Shown here one piece after another: positions 8,160 to 16,985 of a stretch of DNA of 64,000 nucleotides; position 1 is the first letter of the stretch; the number at the start of each line of letters is the position of its first letter. The stretch spans positions 1 through 64,000 of the forward strand of contig NZ_BDBT01000015.1 in NCBI RefSeq assembly GCF_001613125.1, given 5' to 3'. The DNA is from Nocardia shimofusensis NBRC 100134. Its GTDB lineage: Bacteria > Actinomycetota > Actinomycetes > Mycobacteriales > Mycobacteriaceae. Position numbers and translations under genes: made by a program. The notes below the pieces were generated by a model that was not told where the DNA came from, did not search any database, and worked only from the letters and a program-made list of their open reading frames with translations.

Positions 8160-8851
8160 TTCGATCCGTCGGGTAGGTGAGCGTAGTTGGCTCGCTGGAC
8201 CGGGGACAACCGCGCGACGGCGAGTTCACCCGCGCCCTCGCAGATGGGGCAGACGCGCCGATCGAAGCACTCCGGGCAGCGGCGCCGGCCGAGACGCTCG
8301 TCGGCGATCCATCCGCGGCCCTCGCACACCGGACACCATCCCGTGCCGGCGCATTCGTAACAGAGGACGTGACCGGGATCGACGGTGTCGGCGGAACGCG
8401 CGGGCGGGCGGCGGTCCGGCTCCGGGGTGGTGAGCGCGATCGCGGGTGTCTCGCCGGTGTAGAGCACGACGGTCGACGTCGTCGAGAAACGCACGCGCAG
8501 TTGCGATCCCTCGCTCGAGCCGTCGACGACCAGCCCGCCCGCGGACTCGTCCCGATTCGCTGCCGAGTTCTGCGTGTTCGCGGCGGCGACCTGCCATTTC
8601 GCGGCGGTCAAGGCGGCCGTGACCTGGGCCGCCAGGGTCTCCGGCGATACTGCCGGGTCGCGCGATCCCCGGACGGTGAGGCTGTGCCGGTAACGCGGGG
8701 GCTGCTGCCAGTCCGCCACTTCCGGCTCGCCGAGCGCAGGCATAGCGGCGAGCGCGTCCGGTGTACAGAGCGCGACGAGTTCGGCGATCCGCTCGTGCAG
8801 CTCGCCACCCCTGCGGTCCAACTCGGCACGCGCGGCCGCTGTCTGTGCCAT
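8156..8851 (-). CDS. DnaJ-type zinc-finger protein, ESX locus accessory
   Basis: The 231-residue protein starts at the ATG at 8851, seven bases after GGAGG. Residues 1-165 are a helical plus beta domain of no recognised family (ALCTPDALAAMPALGEPEVADW). Residues 165-215 carry four Cys pairs in the style of the DnaJ zinc-binding domain: CYECAGTG, CPVCEGRG, CPECFDR, CPICEGAG. In DnaJ these motifs bind two zinc ions and unfolded protein. No J domain is present. It overlaps the next gene by four bases. A folding or chaperone role for the exported toxin is a plausible guess from context only. Confidence 0.72.
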   Translation of the reverse strand: MAQTAAARAELDRRGGELHERIAELVALCTPDALAAMPALGEPEVADWQQPPRYRHSLTVRGSRDPAVSPETLAAQVTAALTAAKWQVAAANTQNSAANRDESAGGLVVDGSSEGSQLRVRFSTTSTVVLYTGETPAIALTTPEPDRRPPARSADTVDPGHVLCYECAGTGWCPVCEGRGWIADERLGRRRCPECFDRRVCPICEGAGELAVARLSPVQRANYAHLPDGSK

Positions 8852-9168
8852 CGGTCCTCCGGATCTCGACGCTACCACCGACCCGATCACGCGCGGCGGC
8901 GCCGCGGCAACCGGGCCCCTCCGAGTATCGTTCGTTTCCCGGCCCACCGTTGTTCGTATTGTCTTCACCGGGCGGTTGTGCGAAAGTCGACAGTGCAACA
9001 CCGATCGAAAGACGGTACACGGCAGGGTTTTACGCGGTCGCCGAGTCCGCGTTCCGCGCGGATGCCAGGCCGGCGCGTCGAGCGAGGAGCTGAAGTGGGA
9101 GGGTTCACGCCATCGGCCGCTCGCTGCGATCGCCGCCTCGCTCACCTCGGTGAAGGCTGAGACCGCCG
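8852..9168. other. Intergenic region between divergent accessory and toxin genes
   Basis: This 317-bp stretch separates two divergently oriented genes and must hold both their promoters. I see no convincing -35/-10 pair, no large inverted repeat and no small coding frame with a ribosome binding site. The 3' half has GAGGAG and GGGAGG runs that do not precede a start in the toxin frame. Confidence 0.5.
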
Positions 9169-12100
9169 GTGGCACTGTCGTTTCCGAGCTGGGCCGAGCC
9201 GATCGAATGGCTCGTCGGCGCCGACTGGCCGCACGGCAACGAAGACCTCATGCGCGAGATGGGCCGCGACCTCGACGATGTCGCCAAGGACATCCGCGCG
9301 CTGATACCGGAACTCGACGGCATCATCAGCGGCCTGAAAGAGGTCTATCCGGAAGGCAGCGGCGGCGAGAAGATCGTCGCCTGGATGCAGCCCCTGCGCG
9401 ACAGCGCCGACGGCAACCACGGCTCGCTGGAGAAGTTCGCGGCCAACTACGAACTGCTCTCCCAGTCCGCCGATTCCATGGGCGACCAACTCGAGGCCGC
9501 CAAACTCAACTTCTACATCTCCTTCGGTTGGGTGCTCGCCGAACTCGCGCTGGCCGCGATGAGCGGGCCGGTCGGATGGTTCTCCTCCAGCGCGATCTTC
9601 GCCACCGCCCGCGCCGCGTTCCGCGTGATCGCCAACACCCTGTTCGGGCGGATCGCGGCGATCATCGCACGGATCGCGGGTGGACGGATCAGCGAAGCGA
9701 TGGTCAAACGCGTGCTGATGGAAGGCCTGCAGGAAGCGTTGGTCGAGACGCTGCAGGGCACCTCCCAGGAACTGCTGGTCCAGACCATCCAGAAGCAGTC
9801 GGGCAATATCGACGGATACAACTGGGACGCGGTCTGGAAGAACGCGGCCGTCTCGGCGGTGGCGGGCGGCGCGGGCGGGCTCACCGGCGGACTGGCGAGT
9901 CTGCGCTTCGACACGAGGATGGGCGGCAGGCAGGGCGCGCTGAACGGCGCTGTGGTGGGCGGACTGGGCGGCTTGGGTGGCGCATTGGCGGCCGGCCTGG
10001 TCACCGGTGAGTTCGATCCGCGCAGCCTCACCGGCGGCATCTTCTCCGGCGCGGGGCCGGGGGCCATCCGCGGGTTGCGCGGCAACGGCACGGTCGCGGT
10101 GAACATCGACCGGATGCCGACCGCCCCCACCCTCGACGGAGCGGTCCCCACGGTCGAGCCGGTCACCGCGGCAGACCCGGCCGCGGCCCTCGCCCAACCG
10201 GCCCAGGCGGGGGACCCGAATTCCCCCGCGAACAGCCCGCAGTCGACCCAACCGGCCGGTTCGAGCGGCGACCCCGGCAAGGGGGCCACCGAATCGCCCG
10301 AGGCGGGCGATCCCGCCGCCGCTCGAGCCACCGAGTCCGAGCCCACGGACAGCGCACCGCCCGCGGCGGACAGCCGCCGGGACAGCGACGCCCGAGAGAC
10401 CTCCGACGAGTCGGGCGCGCCGCGCGACACCACGGGAACCACCCAGGCGAACTCCCCGGACTCGGGCGCCTCCCACCAGTCCACCGGCGACACCGGACCG
10501 GCCGACCGAGGAAGTCAGGACCGGTCGAACGCCGGCGATCCGGCGGCCGACACTCGATCCGCCGCCTCCCCCGACCCGGCGACCTCCGAGGCGAGGGCCG
10601 CCGCCGATTCGACCAATTCGGGGACCGACTCCACCGCCACCTCGGCCGATCGTCCAGCCGACACCACCCCCGCCTCGGCGAGTCCGAACGGTCAGGCGCC
10701 GAGCGCGGGCGCACCGAACGGCCTCACCGGGGCATCTCCGGCAGCCCCGACGGCGGCGGCGCCCGGCACGTCCGGTCCCGGTACCGCGGGCGCGCAGTCC
10801 GCCGCCTCCGCACAGCCGGCCGGGACCTCGCCGGCGGCGCCGAATACCTCGTCACCGGCCGCGCCACCCCCTTCGGGGTCCACCGCCACACCGGGCTCGT
10901 CCACACCCGGCTCGTCCACACCCGGCTCGTCCACACCCGGCTCTTCAACGCAGAATCCGGCGCCGTCCCAGCAGCCCGCCCACCCGCACGAATCCGGCCG
11001 GACGTCCCGCCCGGACGGCGCCGCATCGCTCGACGCGACCACCGACGGTTCCCGGCCGCCGGTGGTCGCCTCGCCGTCGCGGGCCGGGCTGGTCGACGCC
11101 GCGCAGACATCTCCGTTCACCGCCGCGCCGCAGGCGATCTCCACCGGCGTCGCGGTCGATCCGGCCACCTCAACCTCCTCAGCCCCCTCAGCCACTTCGG
11201 CCACCGACACCGACTCGACGCCGGCGGCCGCTCTGGTCGCGCCGGTCGCGCTGTTCGTGGCGGCCACGGACACGCCGCGAACCGCACCGCGGATGCCGTG
11301 GGACGGCCGTGACAGCGGGCAGCGCGGAACAGCGAGCCCGGTCGGCGAGTTCCACGGCGACGCCCGACCGGCCGGCCAGCCGGATCTGGACACCGCCCAA
11401 CTGCTGACCGCGATCAGCGACAACCTGCTGCTGATCACCCCCGAGACCGTGTCATGGAACCGGGATGGCGGCCATTTCGTCCTTCCGGACGGCCGCCGCA
11501 TCCACCTGACCATCGCCGCGACCGCGAACGGCGCGGTCGCACAGTTCGGTCCCGCCACGGACGGCGACGGCTACGAGGTGCGCGTCTCCCCACGCGCCCG
11601 CACATCCGACGTGCCGCGGGCGCTCGCGCACGAACTCGCCGAGATCGCGCTCTCGCTCGACCCGGACATCGATATCGACCCGGTCACCGAGACACCGACC
11701 ACGATGACGACCCACCTCGGCGGGCGGTTCGCCGAACTGCGCGTGCTGCTCTCGCAGGTCGACCGCGCCACCTTCGATCCCGCGCGCGCGGCCGAACTGC
11801 CCGCGCTGCGCCGCGATCTCGCGGATCTGTCCGCCCATCTCGATCTCGACGACCCGGCCGGCAGCCGGAATCGTGACCTCTTGCGCGACCACGATCCCCG
11901 CCTGGCCCAGCGATTCGGCCTCGAACAGAACAATCCGTTCGCCGCGCGGCCCACCATCGGCCCGGATACCGACCTGGCCGAGGACACTGCTCCCTACGAC
12001 GCGCGCCTCGAAGGGCACCTCGATGGCGAGTACGCCGACAGCCTGCGCCGGATGGAGAACGCGGGCTTGCAGGGACGAATCCGCGAGGAACTGGCACGCC

Positions 12101-14970
12101 GCGTCTTCGATCCGCTGTTCACCGGCCCGGAGGCGAAGGCCGCGCGCAGGACGGTCCCCACCCCGGACCTGCTCTCGGCACTGGACCCGATCAACGCCGC
12201 GCTGAACGACACGACGACGACGGAAGCCCAGCGCGCCCGCGCCGTCTCCGCCGCGATCGACGGCTTCCGCGACGCCATGCCGCAGGCGTTCCGGGACACC
12301 TTCGGCGACAGCGGTTTCCAGCGCATGTACGACGCGGCGGCCGACCTGGCGAACCATCCGCGACGGATCACCGCCGAGCTGGACCAGAATGCCGGAACGG
12401 TCACCGTCGACGGTCGGCCCCTCTCGTTCGTCGACTTCCTACGCGACGTCGACCACGCCAATCGCGGTGCGACCGCCCTGGGTGTCGACGTCGAGTACAC
12501 CGTCGTCGTGCACGATCCGGTCGACGGCAGATCGGCGGTCGAGATCCTGCCACGGCCCAGGCCCCAGCATCGGCTCCCGCTGCCGCAGAACGTCTTCGGC
12601 GAGGACGACCATCGCATCGAGCACCAGCCGCGGCCCGCGGCCTCGGCGACCGCGGCGGGTGCGCACACCATCGACGTGGGTGTCGGCCGCAGCGCCTTCG
12701 GCGTCGAGATGACGCCCGCGGCGGATCGCGCCGCGGGCGGATTGATCATCAAGACCGAACTCGCCTCCGAGTTCCCGGTCGCCGCCCAGCGCCGCCGCGA
12801 CCGCGGCATCCTCGATCCGGGACCGCTCACCGCACCGGGAACGGTGATGGTCTTCGGCGACCTGCTCTCCAACGGCGGCGCCCTCGTCCACGGTGGCACG
12901 GGCACCGTGGGACGCATCTTCATCAACAACGTCAGCGCGCACTTCGACCCGAGCCAATACGACGCGCTCGCTGCCCAGTTGGTGCGGAGTCTGGCTCCCG
13001 GCGGACGCATCGAACTGCAATGGGACACCAAGCCGGAGAGCGAAACGGGCTATGTCAACGACCGCGGCCACATCGACGGCGATCGGCTCTTCGCCGCGCT
13101 GCAGCGGCTGTACCCCGACACCGACCTGCCGTTCCGGGTGCAGGAGCGCACGGAATTCCCCCCGCCGGGTAACTCCGACTACGACTACACCATCGACGCG
13201 GGCGGCAGCAATGTCCTGAACCGGCAGAAGATGGCCGAGTTCTCCGCACCGCGCCCCGACCACCGCATGGTGATCGTCTACGAGCCCGCCGGCGCCGGGG
13301 GGCCGTCCGAGCATCGTGGCGCCGCGGCGGCGGTCGGCGACTTCCACGGCCACGCCCGCCCCGACGACCGACCCGACCTCACCGACCCGACCACCGAGGT
13401 CGACTCCACACCCACCGTCGACACCGACACCCCCATCGACCTCGAAGCAATCCACAACCAACACGCCGAACACACCCCCGCAGGCATCTCCCACCACCGC
13501 GGCGACCCCACCATGGGCGACCTCCCCCACCGAGTCCCCCCAGACCCCAACCACTACACCGCAGACACCCACATCACCCCCGACGGCCACGCTCAAATCG
13601 GCAACCACACCCTCACCCCCCAGCAATACGCCGACCTCCTCCGCCGCTCCGGCTGGGACGGCGTCACCCCCATCCGCCTCATCGGCTGCGACGCCTCCAC
13701 CAACGGCTTCGCCCAACAACTCGCCCGAGAACTCGGCGTCGACGTCCTCGCCCCCACCCACGCCGCCTGGACCGACACCAACGGCAACATCTACAGCAGC
13801 ACCCCCATCACCAACCCCGACGGCACCCGCAGCCCCCGCATCCCCCCCGACGGCCAATGGCAAACCCACCACCCCAACGGCACCACCACACTCGCCGGAC
13901 CCGACGCGAATCCGCCCGGAACGGCGGCGCCGATGGCAATCGATACGAGCAGTGCTGTCGATCGATCACAACCGGCCCAGTCACCGAATGCCGCTCAGAG
14001 TCCGTCAACCACCGGAACCCCCACTCCTGCCTCGAACACGACGAGTACTCCACCGGGATACCAGACACCGTTCGGTGACCGTCGGGACGCAGTGCGTGAT
14101 CGAATCACTCCTCCTCAGCGAGTAGTGGACGCACCTCCGCTCGCTCCCAACCAAACCGGCGTTCATGGTGTTCTGCGCAACGATTACCCGATTCCGATTC
14201 CAGCGGGTGACCCGACGAAGATCATCAACGGGAAGACGGCATCCGGCGAACCGTTCACCGATCACATATTCGGAGATCCCCCGAAGGAAACGGTGGTCCG
14301 GAATTACCCACCCCGCGCGGTGGATTACCCGAGGAGCGCGAGGCACGGTGGCGGCACCTTCACGGTGATGCGCCACGAGCAGCACATCATCTACCCACCG
14401 GATGACAAGGGAAATGTCCGATCGATCTCTCGATCCCAGGTCGGCGACAACGTGGTGAGCACCGAATCCCTGAACGGCCGTCACGTGCGGACCGAAGGTG
14501 TCATCCGACATGACTTCGCCAGGTCCGACCGGGTCGACCGCGATGATGACAGCCGCGAGAGCACTGCGGCAACAAATACCGGACACGAAGGCGTGGACCC
14601 GACCGGAACTGGCTTGACGTACGATGGCGGCCACGCATCGAGCTACCGGACCACACTGGACAGAGGACTGGTGAATCTCTTTGCACAAGAACGAGTATTC
14701 AACCAGGTTCAGTTCAGGGTGTTGGAGAATGCAATTGCCGACTGGGCAAGATCGGGCGCCGGAAGGGAAACACAGATCAAGATCGAAACCACTCCCGCAG
14801 GCGCTGTCACCCCAGACAGAGTGCGGGGGCGCATACGAATGGTGGACGGGAAAGGCAAGATCTACAGATCGATTCCGATCAACTTCAGCAACCAGGGCGG
14901 AAACGTGTTCGATCGCAAGGGTCACGGCATCCGATTGATCGACTACAAAAAGCATGTCGACGGCAGGTGA
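9169..14970 (+). CDS. ESX-exported polymorphic toxin with C-terminal DNA/RNA non-specific nuclease domain
   Basis: A 1933-residue protein from a GTG at 9169. Residues 1-300: WXG100-like/CpnT-type N-terminal domain paralogous to the toxin at 1-1947. About 330-700: low-complexity Ala/Pro/Ser/Thr/Asp linker with four TPGSS repeats. About 750-900: a domain with AHELAEIALSLD. About 1130-1400: a domain with an SAM-methyltransferase-like strand pattern (GTVMVFGDLL, GGRIELQWD). About 1404-1580: a pre-toxin domain with IRLIGCDAS and FAQQLARELGVDVLAPT, in DNA of very different composition. About 1664-1933: nuclease domain of the Endonuclea_NS_2 type with SRSQVGDN and DGGHASS (the family usually has DRGH) plus FNQVQFRVLENAI. 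The stop overlaps the immunity gene region. Nuclease toxicity is inferred from the family. Confidence 0.85.
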   Translation: MALSFPSWAEPIEWLVGADWPHGNEDLMREMGRDLDDVAKDIRALIPELDGIISGLKEVYPEGSGGEKIVAWMQPLRDSADGNHGSLEKFAANYELLSQSADSMGDQLEAAKLNFYISFGWVLAELALAAMSGPVGWFSSSAIFATARAAFRVIANTLFGRIAAIIARIAGGRISEAMVKRVLMEGLQEALVETLQGTSQELLVQTIQKQSGNIDGYNWDAVWKNAAVSAVAGGAGGLTGGLASLRFDTRMGGRQGALNGAVVGGLGGLGGALAAGLVTGEFDPRSLTGGIFSGAGPGAIRGLRGNGTVAVNIDRMPTAPTLDGAVPTVEPVTAADPAAALAQPAQAGDPNSPANSPQSTQPAGSSGDPGKGATESPEAGDPAAARATESEPTDSAPPAADSRRDSDARETSDESGAPRDTTGTTQANSPDSGASHQSTGDTGPADRGSQDRSNAGDPAADTRSAASPDPATSEARAAADSTNSGTDSTATSADRPADTTPASASPNGQAPSAGAPNGLTGASPAAPTAAAPGTSGPGTAGAQSAASAQPAGTSPAAPNTSSPAAPPPSGSTATPGSSTPGSSTPGSSTPGSSTQNPAPSQQPAHPHESGRTSRPDGAASLDATTDGSRPPVVASPSRAGLVDAAQTSPFTAAPQAISTGVAVDPATSTSSAPSATSATDTDSTPAAALVAPVALFVAATDTPRTAPRMPWDGRDSGQRGTASPVGEFHGDARPAGQPDLDTAQLLTAISDNLLLITPETVSWNRDGGHFVLPDGRRIHLTIAATANGAVAQFGPATDGDGYEVRVSPRARTSDVPRALAHELAEIALSLDPDIDIDPVTETPTTMTTHLGGRFAELRVLLSQVDRATFDPARAAELPALRRDLADLSAHLDLDDPAGSRNRDLLRDHDPRLAQRFGLEQNNPFAARPTIGPDTDLAEDTAPYDARLEGHLDGEYADSLRRMENAGLQGRIREELARRVFDPLFTGPEAKAARRTVPTPDLLSALDPINAALNDTTTTEAQRARAVSAAIDGFRDAMPQAFRDTFGDSGFQRMYDAAADLANHPRRITAELDQNAGTVTVDGRPLSFVDFLRDVDHANRGATALGVDVEYTVVVHDPVDGRSAVEILPRPRPQHRLPLPQNVFGEDDHRIEHQPRPAASATAAGAHTIDVGVGRSAFGVEMTPAADRAAGGLIIKTELASEFPVAAQRRRDRGILDPGPLTAPGTVMVFGDLLSNGGALVHGGTGTVGRIFINNVSAHFDPSQYDALAAQLVRSLAPGGRIELQWDTKPESETGYVNDRGHIDGDRLFAALQRLYPDTDLPFRVQERTEFPPPGNSDYDYTIDAGGSNVLNRQKMAEFSAPRPDHRMVIVYEPAGAGGPSEHRGAAAAVGDFHGHARPDDRPDLTDPTTEVDSTPTVDTDTPIDLEAIHNQHAEHTPAGISHHRGDPTMGDLPHRVPPDPNHYTADTHITPDGHAQIGNHTLTPQQYADLLRRSGWDGVTPIRLIGCDASTNGFAQQLARELGVDVLAPTHAAWTDTNGNIYSSTPITNPDGTRSPRIPPDGQWQTHHPNGTTTLAGPDANPPGTAAPMAIDTSSAVDRSQPAQSPNAAQSPSTTGTPTPASNTTSTPPGYQTPFGDRRDAVRDRITPPQRVVDAPPLAPNQTGVHGVLRNDYPIPIPAGDPTKIINGKTASGEPFTDHIFGDPPKETVVRNYPPRAVDYPRSARHGGGTFTVMRHEQHIIYPPDDKGNVRSISRSQVGDNVVSTESLNGRHVRTEGVIRHDFARSDRVDRDDDSRESTAATNTGHEGVDPTGTGLTYDGGHASSYRTTLDRGLVNLFAQERVFNQVQFRVLENAIADWARSGAGRETQIKIETTPAGAVTPDRVRGRIRMVDGKGKIYRSIPINFSNQGGNVFDRKGHGIRLIDYKKHVDGR
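10889..10950 (+). repeat. 15-bp coding direct repeats (TPGSS)
   Basis: Four consecutive copies of a 15-bp unit GGCTCGTCCACACCC (the last diverged) encode TPGSS repeats in the disordered linker of the toxin. They are in frame. Confidence 0.85.
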
Positions 14971-14981
14971 GAGGAGAGTTC

Positions 14982-15386
14982 ATGGCCGATCTCGATGAGT
15001 CCGAGATCATTTCCGAATTAGTTGTAGCGACCGGCGAAGCTGCCGCTCTGGCATATCCGGACTGGACACATGCAGTGTCCACCAAGGTTTACCCGTCCCG
15101 CGGCGTAAGCACATGGGAGGTCGTGGCATACAAGGGCGACAACGGCCAACATGTCGATCTGTTCGACCACGACGACATCGATCGACGAATTTGCGATCAT
15201 GCGGACAGCTTGTTCCAGGCCCAGGGTTCCGACTGGGTAGGCATGAAGTGTTCGATCGCCCGCTCGGGGCAATTCCGGATCGAATATTCCTACGACACCG
15301 ACGAAGCGATCAAATGGGCAGGGGACTTCTTCGGAGGAAGCACGCCCGAGGAGTTGGTCGAGATATTGCGGCCTGTCGATCTGTGA
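14982..15386 (+). CDS. YezG-like (DUF600) immunity protein
   Basis: The 134-residue acidic protein begins MADLDESEIISELVVATGEA. It has the pattern of the YezG/DUF600 immunity family: a strand WEVVAYKGDNG, then helix RICDHADSLFQAQGSDW, then GMKCSIARSGQFRIEYSYD, ending in a helix with WAGDFF. In Bacillus, YezG neutralises YeeF, an LXG toxin with a similar nuclease C-terminus. The ATG at 14982 follows GAGGAG; a GTG at 14967 overlapping the toxin stop is the alternative. Its position immediately after the nuclease toxin makes it the prime candidate antidote. Family call by pattern, not by search. Confidence 0.75.
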   Translation: MADLDESEIISELVVATGEAAALAYPDWTHAVSTKVYPSRGVSTWEVVAYKGDNGQHVDLFDHDDIDRRICDHADSLFQAQGSDWVGMKCSIARSGQFRIEYSYDTDEAIKWAGDFFGGSTPEELVEILRPVDL

Positions 15387-15414
15387 CGCACGCGGCCGAC
15401 TCGGAAGGGAAACA

Positions 15415-16053
15415 GTGAGGGGCGAGGTCGCGGCATCGGCCGAACGTATTCGAGATGCCCTGCTGGAAAAAGGTTTCAGCGCTCGATCGGAGCGCGGTAC
15501 CGGCAAAGCCTCTCGCTACGAGGAGTTGACCGGTGTGGCGGCCCCGCCGGAGGTAGTCGAGTTGTGGTCGGTCCTGGGTGGGGTCGATGTCGCGGGTATG
15601 TGGCTGGAAGACACGGACTCGGCTGGGCAGGCGTGCGCGGCACGCGCGAGGGAGGCCGAGGAGAGCGGGCCCGGCGTGCCCTATGAAGAATTGGACGGCT
15701 CGACCGATGGCGCGGTTCGGATGGTCTGGTGGGATCGCGGTTGGTGCCCTTTGATTCTGACCGCGGACAATGCCATTGCCGTCGACGGTCACCCCGGAGA
15801 AGCCGGCCGCATCGGGCAGGTGGTGTACTGCAGTTTCGAGGTGTACTCGGACCGGGAAGCGGTATGGGAGTCGGTCGCGGAGTTCCTCGGCGACGTGCTG
15901 ACGGTCATCTCGTCGGAGGCGCTGATCATCGACGATGGGTACGGGTTGCTGCGAGGCGATGACGGCCGGACCAAGACCGTGATGATGGCCGCGGTGGAGA
16001 TCGGACGAGCGCGGCGAGACGGCAGGCCCTCACGGTTCTCCACAGTAGTCTGA
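15415..16053 (+). CDS. SMI1/KNR4 (SUKH) family immunity protein
   Basis: A GTG start at 15415, after GGAAGGGA, gives 212 residues. The N-terminal helix is followed by LWSVLGGVDVAGMW, then WWDRGWCPLILTADNAIAVD and a GQVVYCSFEVYSDREAVW segment, the conserved landmarks of SUKH-1 proteins. These proteins are broad-range immunity factors encoded next to polymorphic toxins. It lies 28 bp after the YezG-like gene and is probably co-transcribed with it. It may neutralise a different, lost toxin: a coding-like relic follows it directly. Confidence 0.82.
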   Translation: MRGEVAASAERIRDALLEKGFSARSERGTGKASRYEELTGVAAPPEVVELWSVLGGVDVAGMWLEDTDSAGQACAARAREAEESGPGVPYEELDGSTDGAVRMVWWDRGWCPLILTADNAIAVDGHPGEAGRIGQVVYCSFEVYSDREAVWESVAEFLGDVLTVISSEALIIDDGYGLLRGDDGRTKTVMMAAVEIGRARRDGRPSRFSTVV

Positions 16054-16150
16054 GCGGGAATTCGCCGACGACGGCCGGGTGGCGGTGTTGCGCAAATGGG
16101 ACGAGGACGGCAACCCCATCGAAATCGTCGGCCGCCGCGCTCGTCCCGGT
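16052..16150 (+). pseudogene. Coding-like relic after the SUKH gene
   Basis: One plus-strand frame overlapping the SUKH stop reads EREFADDGRVAVLRKWDEDG then NPIEIVGRR. Almost every third codon base is G or C, as in real genes here, but there is no start codon or binding site and the frame runs into the antisense of map. The DDGRVAVLRKWDEDGNP style resembles repeat-like segments of large secreted toxins. I take it as a fragment of a lost gene; family is not identified. Confidence 0.4.
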
Positions 16151-16159
16151 TCTCGAGGC

Positions 16160-16960
16160 CTACTCCGGCCGCAACGTCAGAATCCGCGGCCCGTCCTCGG
16201 TCACCGCGACGGTGTGCTCCCAATGCGCGGCGCGACTGCCGTCGGTGGTGACCACGGTCCAGTCGTCGTCGAGGATCTTGGTGTCGACGGTGCCGAGGGT
16301 CAGCATCGGTTCGATGGCCAGCACCGAGCCGACGACCAGTTGCGGCCCGCGGCCGGGGGCGCCCTCGTTGGCCAGGAACGGGTCCATGTGCATCTCACGG
16401 CCGATGCCGTGACCGCCGTAGCCGTCGACGATGCCGTAGGCGCGGCCGTGCTCCTTCTCGGCGGCACGGGTGCCCAGTTCGATGGCGTGCGAGATGTCGG
16501 TCAGGCGGTTGCCCGGCACCATCGCGGCGATGCCCGCTTCCATCGACAGCCTGGTGGCCTCGCTGAGCAGCCGGTCGGCCTCGATGACGTTGCCGACGCC
16601 GAAGGTCCACGCGGAGTCGCCGTGCCAGCCGTCGAGGACGGCGCCGCAGTCGATGGAGACCAGGTCGCCTTCGGTCAGGATCTCCCCGGCGCTGGGGATA
16701 CCGTGCACGACGCGGTCGTTGACCGACGCGCAGATCGAGGCCGGGAAGCCGTGGTAGCCCTTGAACGAGGGCACCGCGCCGGCCTCGCGGATCACCGTCT
16801 CGGCGACCTCGTCGAGTTCCAGCGTGGTGACCCCGGGCTCGGCGGCATCGCGCACGGCGACGAGGGCACGGCCGACCACCGCGCCCGCCGCCGCCATCGC
16901 GTCGAGTTCACCGGCGGTGCGGAAAGGCACCACCTTCTTGTTCTTCCGGCCGAAGACCAC
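16160..16960 (-). CDS. map: Methionine aminopeptidase type I
   Basis: The 266-residue enzyme removes the N-terminal Met from nascent proteins. The metal ligands are visible in order: SIDCGAVLDGWHGDSAWTF (two Asp), GYGGHGIGREMH (His), AIEPMLTLG (Glu) and the final Glu region before HTVAV, with HGIP near residue 80. I chose the GTG at 16960, reading VVFGRKNKKVVPF, after AGGAG 11 bases upstream. It is 25 bp downstream of adk and forms a unit with secY and adk, the classic end of the spc cluster. Confidence 0.93.
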   Translation of the reverse strand: MVFGRKNKKVVPFRTAGELDAMAAAGAVVGRALVAVRDAAEPGVTTLELDEVAETVIREAGAVPSFKGYHGFPASICASVNDRVVHGIPSAGEILTEGDLVSIDCGAVLDGWHGDSAWTFGVGNVIEADRLLSEATRLSMEAGIAAMVPGNRLTDISHAIELGTRAAEKEHGRAYGIVDGYGGHGIGREMHMDPFLANEGAPGRGPQLVVGSVLAIEPMLTLGTVDTKILDDDWTVVTTDGSRAAHWEHTVAVTEDGPRILTLRPE

Positions 16961-16985
16961 TGGGCTCAGCGCTCCTGTGCCGTCA

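Noticed and set aside
12439..13872. Long open frame (477 codons) on the minus strand inside the toxin gene
   Set aside because: It is the antisense of the C-rich toxin segment; its protein is a Gly/Val low-complexity product and has no start signal.
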